A stretch of 43,525 nucleotides of DNA from CAZQRP01 sp964596125 (GTDB lineage Bacteria; Chloroflexota; Dehalococcoidia; GIF9; UBA5629). Position 1 is the first letter of the stretch. The number at the start of each line of letters is the position of its first letter. Below, piece after piece: positions 16,310-24,123 of this stretch. The DNA lies in contig CAZQRP010000026.1 of assembly GCA_964596125.1 (NCBI GenBank), positions 1 through 43,525 on the forward strand. Direction: 5' to 3'. The notes under the pieces are model-generated. The model ran no database searches. It saw only the letters and a list, made by a program, of their open reading frames with translations, and was not told where the DNA came from. The position numbers were made by a program, and so were the translations under genes.

Positions 16310-17055
16310 TTATTGAAAATATTCTCTCTTGAAACAGACGGTGACGATTGCGAAAGGTTCTAGGTATCGTCCGAATAAAGAACCACCCCACTCCGGTGGA
16401 GTCGAACCTTTCGTCCTCTTGCTGAATAAGACAATGGAAAGCCATGGGTTTAGGTTAGTTAACAATTCGGCTTTCTCTACAGTCATTGATTCATTTGGCC
16501 GAACCCAGCTATCTATGATTTCCTTCAAGCATTCCTGCAGGGCATTGACGTTCCCAAGCTCGACTAGGAAATATTCGATATTAATCATTTCACAAGGTAG
16601 AGACTGGACATCTATTTCGTACACATAATCAGCATGTTCATAATCATTAATTGGATATCCCTCTGCCTGTTACTTAATGTTGAAAAACCCCTGCGAACCT
16701 TTTTCGACAGGCCACATATCTCCACTCCTTTAAGTGAGAGCCAGGGTTGACCTTTTCTCTGCCACAGAAGTACTTCTTTGTCTGCAGTCTTAGGCTCTGC
16801 CTTGCCTATAAGTATCTCACCAGAATATGCCATTAGCTTTCCGCGTGTTAGTTTGCCATGCATTTCTCCACTTGCTTCGTATGAGTTGTGGGTATCCATA
16901 CCATCTTTCCAAGTCAACGGTACGTCATAAAGGCCTCCGCTGTCCCATTTTAGCCGCGTGAGGTGACGCGTAGATGATGCTATTTTTATTACGACGTCTA
17001 TTATTAGTTGGGATGGATTAGCTGCAGTCGGTTTCTTAGTTGAGATCTCTATCAT
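16310..17055 (-). pseudogene. Hypothetical gene split by a frameshift
   Basis: Two minus-strand frames appear to be one gene. The upstream part (16612-17055) reads sensibly through GKLTRGKLMAYSGEILIGKAE and LLWQRKGQPWLSLKG. Its last ~15 residues (QLMIMNMLIMCTK) look like out-of-frame noise. The other frame continues with GYPINDYEHADYVYEIDVQ and SLPCEMINIEYFLVELGN, but is preceded by a stop at 16670-16672. The shift therefore lies between about 16657 and 16672. The extreme C-terminus is uncertain. No family is recognised. It may be a true pseudogene or carry a sequencing indel. Confidence 0.5.
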
Positions 17056-17111
17056 GGATTTTCTGTCTCTTATGGAAGCTTATTGGCTGGCCAGGTAGCA
17101 TCCGAATTTGA

Positions 17112-17143
17112 AGAGGGGAGAAGGTGCAACCTTCCGCCCCTCT
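17112..17143. terminator. Strong hairpin downstream of a small ORF
   Basis: AGAGGGG pairs with CCCCTCT and GAAGGT with ACCTTC around GCA. This makes a 13-bp stem with a small internal bulge. It lies 5 bases past the stop of the 40-codon minus-strand ORF. The T tract on the minus strand is poor, so it could be a terminator or an mRNA-stabilising structure. Confidence 0.5.
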
Positions 17144-17148
17144 GTGGC

Positions 17149-17271
17149 CTACAGGCCTAGAACCTTGAGAACTTGCAGTAGGTTATGCAAGAACTCCGGT
17201 ATGCTCATCGCTTCTGCAGAAGCGATGAGCATTTGAATGGCCAAAAAGCCGATAACCAGTCGCTCTAACAC
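17149..17271 (-). CDS. Candidate 40-residue hydrophobic peptide
   Basis: A GTG at 17269-17271 opens a 40-codon frame, with an AGGGG stretch about ten bases upstream. The product begins LERLVIGFLAIQMLIASAE, then AMSIPEFLHNLLQVLKVLG and a terminal Leu. It would be an amphipathic or single-pass membrane peptide. A strong hairpin follows directly after the stop. A perfect 32-bp palindrome lies inside the frame and could be the true reason for the sequence. No family is recognised. It could be a small membrane protein, a signalling peptide or a chance frame. Confidence 0.35.
   Translation of the reverse strand: MLERLVIGFLAIQMLIASAEAMSIPEFLHNLLQVLKVLGL
17201..17232. repeat. Perfect 32-bp palindrome
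   Basis: The arms ATGCTCATCGCTTC and GAAGCGATGAGCAT surround TGCA, so the whole 32 bases are self-complementary. As DNA it could be a dimeric repressor site; as RNA a 14-bp hairpin with a tetraloop. It is far longer than chance would give. Confidence 0.85.
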
Positions 17272-17495
17272 TCATCATTAATCCCCTAGCTGGATTCAGG
17301 TTTCGGTATCCGGCTTAGTCCGGCTTCGACCTTTGTGACATTATTTTAATAAGACCTGCACTCCTGAGTAAATATGCTAATCAGACTGAAGTCACTCGCA
17401 CTGCTGATGATTCCAAGAGAAGGTTACCGAATCCATTTTTCTAAGAAGCCCAATAAGTGAAAAGATACCCATTAGCAACAGCGGTAGAATGTATC

Positions 17496-17639
17496 CTAAT
17501 CTGCTGCTTCCTTTACTTTAGTCAGTGCCTCCTCGCCATTATGAGCCAGATAGACATCATATCCCAGGGGAAACAGCATTGCCTCCATCAAATGTAGATT
17601 TCTTTCCTCGTCGTCAACAACCAGTATCTTGGGTTTCAT
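17496..17639 (-). pseudogene. Truncated response-regulator receiver domain
   Basis: ATG at 17639 opens a clear receiver N-terminus (KPKILVVDDEERNLHLMEA, then LGYDVYLAHNGEEAL). It stops after 47 residues at TAG, before the phospho-acceptor Asp and the rest of the domain. The acidic pair D9/D10 is present, but the protein cannot fold as a receiver. It lies just downstream of the intact regulator at 17675-18052 and is probably a decayed paralogue. Confidence 0.75.
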
Positions 17640-17674
17640 TATCCTCTTTTCCCTTCTAACATTGGAGACTATGA

Positions 17675-18052
17675 TTATGTCGTTTTCTCATTCAAATACT
17701 TATTAATCATATTTAGTAGTGCGTGAATGTCAATAGGCTTGCTTATATAATCGTCAGCACCGCTTTCTAGTGCTTTTTCTTTTTCTTGGTTCATAGCGTG
17801 GGCAGTCAGGACAATAATCGGGATTTTTTTTGTAGCTTGATTATTCTTTATGGATTTTGTCGCTGTATAACCATCCATAATAGGCATCACGATATCCATC
17901 AGGACAAGGTCTGGTTTTCCAGCAATGGCCATATTAACTCCCTGTTTGCCATCGTATGCCTCGAGCACATTATACCCGGATACCAATAGCAAGTCACAAA
18001 CCAATTTCATATTCTTAGGCTCATCTTCAACTACCAGTATTACCTTACCCAT
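17675..18052 (-). CDS. Single-domain CheY/DivK-like response regulator
   Basis: The 125-residue protein is one receiver domain without an output domain. E9/D10, phospho-acceptor D53 in DLVLMDIVMPIMDG, T in IVLTAHAM, and K in DDYISKPIDIH are all present. This is the DivK-like type, often partnered with large hybrid or PAS kinases. The gene lies 23 bases downstream of the original stop of the big PAS kinase, on the same strand, so the two form a cognate pair. The ribosome-binding site is AAAGAGGACC before the ATG at 18052. It looks intact even though its presumed kinase carries a premature stop. Confidence 0.9.
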   Translation of the reverse strand: MGKVILVVEDEPKNMKLVCDLLLVSGYNVLEAYDGKQGVNMAIAGKPDLVLMDIVMPIMDGYTATKSIKNNQATKKIPIIVLTAHAMNQEKEKALESGADDYISKPIDIHALLNMINKYLNEKTT

Positions 18053-18075
18053 GGGTCCTCTTTATATTTAGTTAC

Positions 18076-18252
18076 TCAAATGTTTTCGCAATTATCCTCC
18101 GGTCTGCTTTCGCCCTCTTTTGCAACTGGTAATGTGAAGACAAAACGGCTTCCCTTTCCCAGGCCATTACTCTCTGCCCATATTTTGCCACCGTGCATTT
18201 CAATGAGGTGTCTGGTAAGGGACAGTCCTAATCCGGTACCAGGCGTTTTACC
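18076..18252 (-). pseudogene. Severed C-terminal end of the PAS sensor kinase
   Basis: This stretch stays in frame with the kinase gene at 18253-21975 beyond its TAA. It encodes the missing end of the ATPase domain: GKTPGTGLGLSLTRHLIEMHG (G2 box), then GGKIWAES, then GKGSRFVFTLPVA, and ends at TGA (18076-18078). One base change at the TAA (18253-18255; AAA expected) restores the full kinase. It has no start of its own. Confidence 0.85.
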
Positions 18253-21200
18253 TTAAATAGTGTCTCCTACCTGGTAAAAACTCTCAAAGATTTTCTCCAG
18301 ATTATCAGAAGCAATGCCGATGCCTGTGTCCGTAACACTCACAATGAGTTCATTCTCCTTCTTCTTACCAGCCACCTTTATCGATCCTCCATCAGGTGTA
18401 AACTTGGCTGCATTGGATAGCAGATTGAACATCACCTGCTTTAACTTCCGCTTATCTGCTGTTATCTCAAGAACGTCTAATTCCGGTACGGTTTGAAGTT
18501 CGAGGCTAATAGTATGTTTCAATGCCTTCTCTTTGATCATGACCATGCTGCCTTCTAGCAGCTCTTTCAAATTCACGGTTGACAACTGAAGTTCCTCCTT
18601 GCCAGCCTCAACTTTTGAAAGGTCCAAGACATCATTTACCAATGAAAGAAGGTGGTTGCCGCTATCCAGTATGTCTTTTACATATTCAGATTGCTTCTCA
18701 TTAAGTTCACCGAAGTACTTTTCCTGTAATACCTGTGAGAAACCGATAATGGCATTCAACGGTGTTCTCAGTTCATGTGACATACCGGCAAGAAAGTCGG
18801 ATTTCGCCTTATTAGCGATTTCCGCTGCTTCCTTGTCAATTCTCAATTTCTCTGCCCTCTTACGCTCTGTAATGTCGGTTACTGTCCCAAGAATAGCAGT
18901 ATCATTTTCATACATTACGAGAGCTGTTGCGATTATTGCGTCAATTCTTCTACCATCTCTGGTAATAATTGTATATTCTGCTGGAGTAACCTCTTCGCCT
19001 TTCATATGCTTAGTAAAGCTTTCTTTTATCAAACTTCTATGCTCCGGGGCGATTAGAATGAGAAAGTTGAAATCTTCAGCATAGAACTCTTCCTTCTTGT
19101 AACCCATTACGTCTTCGCATTTAACATTAACGTAGATTATACGTCCTTTCTTATTTATGAAAATCATGTTTGGAGATTGTTCTGCTAAAAGCCGGAATTT
19201 GTTTTCCGATTCTTGCAGCGCCTCCTCTGCCTTCTTGCGTTCGGTTACATCTCTTGCAGCCCCAGAAAGGGCAATCACTTTCCCCTTATCATCCTTAACA
19301 GGTGATTCGTCTATTTCCAGTAATACTCTATTACCATTTTTATGATAAAACTCAACCGCAAACAGTTGTGGTCGAATGCCTGTTTCAATCGCTCTTTGAG
19401 TTATTTCGATCGCTTTTTCATCTATCGGGTTATCAGTTATGAAATCAGTCCACTTCATTTTCATCATTTCCTCGGGCTCATAGCCAAGTACATCTTTAGT
19501 CTGAGGAGTCACAAAGATAATGTCTGCTGTAGGTCCTACTACGTAGAATATTTCATTAGAATGTTCTACGATACTACGGTAACGTTCCTCGCTTTCTCGT
19601 AGCTGTGCCTCTACTTTCTTTCTCTCCGTGATATCACGGACTATAGACATGTCAGCTAGTCTTCCTTCATACTGGATTACACTAGCATTTACCTCTACAA
19701 ATTTCCTGAAGCCGTCTTTTGTTAGGAGTTGTATTTCGTAGTTATTTGTAATATTCTCTCCAGCTATTCTCCTTTTATATCTATCAAGTACTAAGTCTCT
19801 ATATTTCGGCGAAACAAACTCAAGGAATGGCTTTCCAATTGATTCATCGAGTGAGAAGCCAGTGATTTCACTCATCCTTGCATTGACAAATTTTAGCTGA
19901 CCATCTTGAATAATGACGATGCCGTCGTTCCCTTTTTCCACTAAAGTTGAGTATTTTTCCTCCGACTTTGCTATGGCCTCTTGTGCGCGTTTGCGCTCGA
20001 TTAGTTCGGTTTCCAGCCGTATCCTTTCATTTTCCTGTTGCTCCAAACGCTTCCGTTCTGTAATATCCTCTTTAACCGCCATGAAGTTAGTAATGGTATT
20101 CCTATCGTTCTTAACAGGCGAAATAGTAGCCGATTCCCAGTACAACGTACCATCTTTTTTCTTATTCAGGAACTCCCCCCGCCATTCTAGTCCAGAAGTA
20201 ATCGTATCCCATAATACTTTGTACTCTTCGGGGGTGGTTTTTCCTGATTTCAAAATACGTGGATTTTTGCCAATGGCCTCTCTGGATGTATAACCTGTTA
20301 ACTCCGTAAATCTGGGATTTACATATTCAATATTGCCATTCAGGTCAGTAATAACGATGGCACTTCTACTTTGTTCCACAGCTTGTGACAATCTGCGAAT
20401 TTCGCTCTCATATCGTTTACGTTTAGTGATGTCTCGAGCAATGCCTAAAATTACATCTTCGTCATTTATTTTTATTGGGAATGTTCTTATTTCTATTTCA
20501 ATCTGCCCGCCGTCTTTCCGATGCAAAGTAAATTCATCCGGTCCAGTACGTCTACCTAAAGCACTCTTTGCTAAAACCTCTACTGCTTTTGGAATTTGAT
20601 CCTGGGGGAACATTTTTATTTTCAATAAGTTCTGCCCAATTATTTCTTCTTTCTTGTATCCGGTCATTTCTTCAGCGGCTTTATTACCATCGATGGTATT
20701 ACCCTTTGAGTCAGTTAAGTAATAGGCATCTGGGGCAAATTCAAATAATATTCTTAACCGTTCCTCTGAACTTTCAAGCTCTTTTGTGGCTTTTTTGAGC
20801 TCCGTATTTACGTTACGGAGTTCCACATTGAGGTTAATTAGATTGGCATATTGTGTTAATGCATTCTTAACTAAACTTGCTGACGGTAACTCCATTTTTT
20901 CTATTCCCAGAAAGGGTTCAGGTTTAATACGTTTAGGCGATTTCCAGATGACCTGAAATTTCTTACCGGAAATTTGCTTACCGATAAAAGCAGATTTCAT
21001 AAGATGATTGTTAGGCATCACTTCAAGTAGACCTGCCGGTGAATTCAGCCTTTGACCGTGCAAGTGCGCTCTAACGGCCTTAATATCTAATGATCCTGCT
21101 TCCTCCACGGCCTGGCACCAGAGACGAATTTGTGAATATGTCATTACCACAGGGTCAGAAGAAATTGGTTTGATTTTCTTATACTTACCAAAGTTTCTAA

Positions 21201-21975
21201 CAAATCTTTGATTTTCCTTATTGTCAAGATTCTGGAAATAGCTCCAGCATAGATAGTGCTCAGCGTTTTGAATACCGAGATTACCTAAATCATGTTCAGG
21301 AATACTGAATGACATCACAGGAAATTTAATCCCTGATTTATTGTAATGGGTGAAAAAAGCTGCGTTGCTATCCCCATTAACTGTATTGATCACAAAGTCC
21401 GGTCGAGCAAGTTTTATCGATTTTGTAACATCCTTGAAGTCAGTAGCACCAAAAGGCAGATGATCCTCTCCAAGAACATTGGCACAACGATTCAACAGTA
21501 AAGACTTGACAAGTGCATTTGCTGTTCTGGGGAAAATATAATCAGATCCCACAAGATAAAAATTCCTGTGTCCCTGTGTTAAGCACCACTCAATAGCGGG
21601 TGAGATCTGTTGATTTAGACAACTGCCGCTATAGAGGATATTCGGATTTTCCTCCAGCCCTTCATATTGAGTTGGATACAGAAGAAACACATTTTTATCT
21701 TGAATTATGTCCTGTACTGCTTTTCTGGATGATGAAGTCCAGCACCCAGACAGAACGTGAACGCCATCCTGCTCTATAAGCTTTTCTGCTTTTAATTTGA
21801 AAGTTAAAGGTTCCGAACAACCGTCTTCTACAATGCCAAGTAATTGTTTGCCCAGAACTCCACCTCGTTTATTGATCTCATCAATAGCAAATAAAGCTGC
21901 ATCTACAAGAGGCGTTTCAGTTGAGGCCATAGTACCAGACAAAGAGTGTAATATTCCTACTCTAATTTTTTTCAT
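18253..21975 (-). CDS. Amide/urea-binding-like sensor fused to five PAS domains and a histidine kinase, prematurely stopped
   Basis: The 1240-residue product starts at the ATG at 21975 (AGGAGAGG upstream). Residues 1-360 resemble the periplasmic-binding fold of amide/urea and AmiC-like receptors (RVGILHSLSGTMASTETPL, then GGVLGKQLLGIVEDG). There is no signal peptide or membrane helix, so the sensor is probably cytoplasmic. A coiled coil follows (about 375-405), then five PAS domains near 407, 527, 668, 795 and 922, each ending in a DITERK-type PAC motif. HisKA has GMSHELRTPLNAIIGF with H near 1067, and HATPase has the N box FNLLSNAAKFTP. The frame ends with TAA after SFYQVGDTI, just before the G2 box, which is still encoded downstream in frame. 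As annotated the kinase should be inactive. A receiver gene lies immediately downstream. Confidence 0.88.
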   Translation of the reverse strand: MKKIRVGILHSLSGTMASTETPLVDAALFAIDEINKRGGVLGKQLLGIVEDGCSEPLTFKLKAEKLIEQDGVHVLSGCWTSSSRKAVQDIIQDKNVFLLYPTQYEGLEENPNILYSGSCLNQQISPAIEWCLTQGHRNFYLVGSDYIFPRTANALVKSLLLNRCANVLGEDHLPFGATDFKDVTKSIKLARPDFVINTVNGDSNAAFFTHYNKSGIKFPVMSFSIPEHDLGNLGIQNAEHYLCWSYFQNLDNKENQRFVRNFGKYKKIKPISSDPVVMTYSQIRLWCQAVEEAGSLDIKAVRAHLHGQRLNSPAGLLEVMPNNHLMKSAFIGKQISGKKFQVIWKSPKRIKPEPFLGIEKMELPSASLVKNALTQYANLINLNVELRNVNTELKKATKELESSEERLRILFEFAPDAYYLTDSKGNTIDGNKAAEEMTGYKKEEIIGQNLLKIKMFPQDQIPKAVEVLAKSALGRRTGPDEFTLHRKDGGQIEIEIRTFPIKINDEDVILGIARDITKRKRYESEIRRLSQAVEQSRSAIVITDLNGNIEYVNPRFTELTGYTSREAIGKNPRILKSGKTTPEEYKVLWDTITSGLEWRGEFLNKKKDGTLYWESATISPVKNDRNTITNFMAVKEDITERKRLEQQENERIRLETELIERKRAQEAIAKSEEKYSTLVEKGNDGIVIIQDGQLKFVNARMSEITGFSLDESIGKPFLEFVSPKYRDLVLDRYKRRIAGENITNNYEIQLLTKDGFRKFVEVNASVIQYEGRLADMSIVRDITERKKVEAQLRESEERYRSIVEHSNEIFYVVGPTADIIFVTPQTKDVLGYEPEEMMKMKWTDFITDNPIDEKAIEITQRAIETGIRPQLFAVEFYHKNGNRVLLEIDESPVKDDKGKVIALSGAARDVTERKKAEEALQESENKFRLLAEQSPNMIFINKKGRIIYVNVKCEDVMGYKKEEFYAEDFNFLILIAPEHRSLIKESFTKHMKGEEVTPAEYTIITRDGRRIDAIIATALVMYENDTAILGTVTDITERKRAEKLRIDKEAAEIANKAKSDFLAGMSHELRTPLNAIIGFSQVLQEKYFGELNEKQSEYVKDILDSGNHLLSLVNDVLDLSKVEAGKEELQLSTVNLKELLEGSMVMIKEKALKHTISLELQTVPELDVLEITADKRKLKQVMFNLLSNAAKFTPDGGSIKVAGKKKENELIVSVTDTGIGIASDNLEKIFESFYQVGDTI

Positions 21976-22203
21976 ACACAAGCCTCTCCTTATGGTCAAC
22001 CCAAAGCCCACCCCACTTATTTATATATATATATCATTTCTTAATTTAGTCTTGCAATAGTTTGACCTGCCTTCCCTTTTACGATATTTTATCTGGCATC
22101 GTTTTCGGTGGGCAGGTCACCAGGATTTTATCTCTCTTCCCCAAGGTAAACCTTCTTATAGTGAGACTCCAGTCTAGCTGTTTTTTTGTTTTATAATGTA
22201 GTC

Positions 22204-22432
22204 CTAAACTTTTTTCAGCAGGAGCTCTATGGAGATGGGTTTTGATATATAGTCGTCGTAGCCTGCCGCCTTGGCTATTTCAATATCTTGAGCCATGGCA
22301 TTAGTACTCACATTTATGATCGGGATAGTACTAGTCACGGGATCGCCTTCTGTATTTTAATAGCCATGATGCCGTCATGACTGGCATTTGTATGTCCATG
22401 AGCATCAGGTCAGGAAGGATTTCACGGGCCAG
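22204..22432 (-). pseudogene. Degraded response-regulator receiver fragment
   Basis: Minus-strand translation gives LAREILPDLMLMDIQMPVM with the phospho-Asp. After a frame change with an internal stop it continues as DPVTSTIPIINVSTNAMAQD and AGYDDYISKPISIELLLKKV. This is the C-terminal two thirds of a receiver, broken by at least one frameshift and one stop, with no N-terminus. Its 5' side is directly joined to an unrelated gene start (22422-22580). Confidence 0.75.
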
Positions 22433-22580
22433 GCCAGAATTTGCTCACACTGAGGTTCGTAGCGATTCCTTGAAAGGATATACTTTGGTCTGCGAATGGA
22501 TGGGCTTTGCCCGGTAGAAACGAATAAAGATGGTTGGCAAACTCATTGAGTGCTTGTGTTTGTGACAGAGATAGTCGCAT
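22422..22580 (-). pseudogene. 5' fragment of an unidentified gene joined to the receiver remnant
   Basis: ATG at 22580 opens 52 codons beginning MRLSLSQTQALNEFANHLY, with PGKAHPFADQSISFQGIAT following, then SKFWPG and a stop. The composition is protein-like and the pattern (PGK.HP.ADQS.SF...A) feels like a conserved N-terminal domain. I cannot name the family. It stops where receiver sequence begins, with a shared TGGCC at the junction. This suggests a deletion fused two gene remnants. Confidence 0.5.
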
Positions 22581-22677
22581 TTTTTAGCTATCCCATTCTA
22601 CTTTGTAATTCAAGGTATTAAACCTACTCAGAATAGAAATGGGGGCGAAGTTCACTTTCTTGAATATAGCGCGCTGC

Positions 22678-22869
22678 TTAACGGATGATAGCACGAAGTG
22701 TGCCTGCATCGGTTTCTGAATGCAAGGGTATTGTCAGCGTCTGCTTTTCATTATGGAGGATCCTTCTGAGTTTAACATGGCTCCCTCGTTGTGAGTGAAC
22801 TTTAAACCCGAAGGGTTCGAAGATTGCTACTATTTCAGCACCAGAAAGGCGCCTTAACTTAGGCGACAC
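22678..22869 (-). CDS. hicA: HicA-family toxin, truncated by a premature stop
   Basis: The 63-residue frame has the HicA double-stranded-RNA-binding-like fold: LRRLSGAEIVAIFEPFGF, then the catalytic His in RGSHVKL (H31), then LTIPLHSETDAGTLRAIIR. It ends there with TAA (22678-22680). The same frame continues downstream as AARYIQESELRPHFYSE to a TAG at 22624-22626, giving the usual ~80-residue length if the TAA were CAA. The toxin therefore lacks its last helix and is probably inactive, while the active-site His remains. Translation starts at GTG inside the end of hicB (11-base overlap). Confidence 0.85.
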   Translation of the reverse strand: MSPKLRRLSGAEIVAIFEPFGFKVHSQRGSHVKLRRILHNEKQTLTIPLHSETDAGTLRAIIR

Positions 22870-23086
22870 CCAAAGGCTCCAATTCCAGGGTTACCAAGAG
22901 AGACGGATTAGGAATTAAATCAAAGTCGGCTGGGTCTTCTCCTTCCAAATGGAGAGCTACTGCTTCCTTAAGATTGGCAATAGTCTCATCCAGCGTTTTC
23001 CCCTGGGTTACTACTGCTATTTCTATACATTCAGCAACGTAGTAATTGTCACCTTTATACACAAAAGCCTTAACAGACCGATGCAT
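22859..23086 (-). CDS. hicB: HicB-like antitoxin (type II TA)
   Basis: The 75-residue protein has the HicB-like partial RNase H fold: VKAFVYKGDNYYVAECIEIAV, TQGKTLDETIANLKEAVALHL and a short C-terminal tail. No DNA-binding helix-turn-helix or ribbon-helix-helix is present, so it belongs to the short HicB type. AGGAGG lies just before the ATG at 23086. It precedes and overlaps hicA, so the order is antitoxin first. It appears intact although its partner toxin is truncated. Confidence 0.88.
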   Translation of the reverse strand: MHRSVKAFVYKGDNYYVAECIEIAVVTQGKTLDETIANLKEAVALHLEGEDPADFDLIPNPSLLVTLELEPLGVA

Positions 23087-23321
23087 AAAATCCTCCTATT
23101 CGCTGAACTTTGCAGATGGCACTGTCTACCGGACTAATTATAGCATATCCTGTGCAGAGAGAACGCAAAGCTGGCAAGACAACTTGGCCAAAATAACTCA
23201 AGAGAGCAGTGATAATATACAGCTATAATCGTACAATTAAGGTATGAATCAGTAGATGGATCACCCTAATCGCAAAGCTCCCTACTGAAATAAGCCGAAG
23301 TGGAAAGGAATAAACAAATAG

Positions 23322-23882
23322 ATGCGTGCACCTCTGCTTGTTTTAACAGATACAATTTCCTTCTTCCTTGCAGGTAGCTTTACTATGAGGACCGGTATCT
23401 GTCTACAAGACGATGGTACATTACAGATAATCAATTTATTCATTGTCATAATCGGTTCTATTCTTATATTAGCTGCATTCCTTGTCTCATTGACTGCTCT
23501 CCAATTTGAACGTTTTAGAGGCTATGTAGAAAAATTAAACCAGTGGTTATTCTGGTTATATCCAATACTTTTCGCTGTTATTGCCAGTGAGGTTGTAGCA
23601 TTGATAATCAATTTTCGTGGGATTACGCCACTCTTTATAACCGCCATCGTCTTTCTTATATTTGTTCTTGTGGTAATCGGACTGACATCCAGGCGAGTAT
23701 TTCAAAACGTACGCTCGTTATTGTCTATGAGTGTGACATTTAACGTGATAGCTGTCATTCTTCTATTTATGGAATCTGAAAAAATACAAGTAATTACTGT
23801 TCTTATTATTAGTACGACTCTACTTTTGTGGACTGTTTTAAGAGTCTTACGACAGATAGAAAGGCAGCAGAATAGACTATAA
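23322..23882 (+). CDS. Hypothetical multi-pass membrane protein
   Basis: The 186-residue protein has about five hydrophobic helices (near residues 35-60, 72-95, 103-122, 133-148 and 153-170), separated by short charged loops (FERFRGYVEKLNQ, TSRRVFQNVRS). It ends in a basic tail (RVLRQIERQQNRL). No family or motif is recognised. An AAAGGA lies about 13 bases before the ATG; a later Met (near residue 22) could also be the start. It is monocistronic, between hicBA and dnaN. Confidence 0.6.
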   Translation: MRAPLLVLTDTISFFLAGSFTMRTGICLQDDGTLQIINLFIVIIGSILILAAFLVSLTALQFERFRGYVEKLNQWLFWLYPILFAVIASEVVALIINFRGITPLFITAIVFLIFVLVVIGLTSRRVFQNVRSLLSMSVTFNVIAVILLFMESEKIQVITVLIISTTLLLWTVLRVLRQIERQQNRL

Positions 23883-24123
23883 ATAAATTAAACTTGCAAA
23901 TAATTGTGTCTTAAGTAAAAGTCTTGGAGTATGAAAATGAAAGCTGCAGCTATCTATTGTCGGGTAAGTCACCTGAAGACAAGAAGTGGAAGCCATCAGC
24001 TTTCAGACACAGTGAGGCTACGTTAGAAAATACATACATGTCGATGAATGTACTGTTAACGTAATCTCGTTTACACTCAGCCATCGATTTTGCAATCCAA
24101 AATGACGTAGCTTCAAAACAAAG

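Noticed and set aside
16385..16422. Minus-strand GGTTCGACTCC that looks like a tRNA T-loop followed by GGAG
   Set aside because: Only two base pairs can form around the TTCGACT loop, and no anticodon or D arm is present.
18253..18255. UAA as a recoded sense codon, taken with the hicA UAA
   Set aside because: Several conserved genes here (rplU, rpmA, for example) end properly at TAA, so an altered code is unlikely; mutation or error is simpler.
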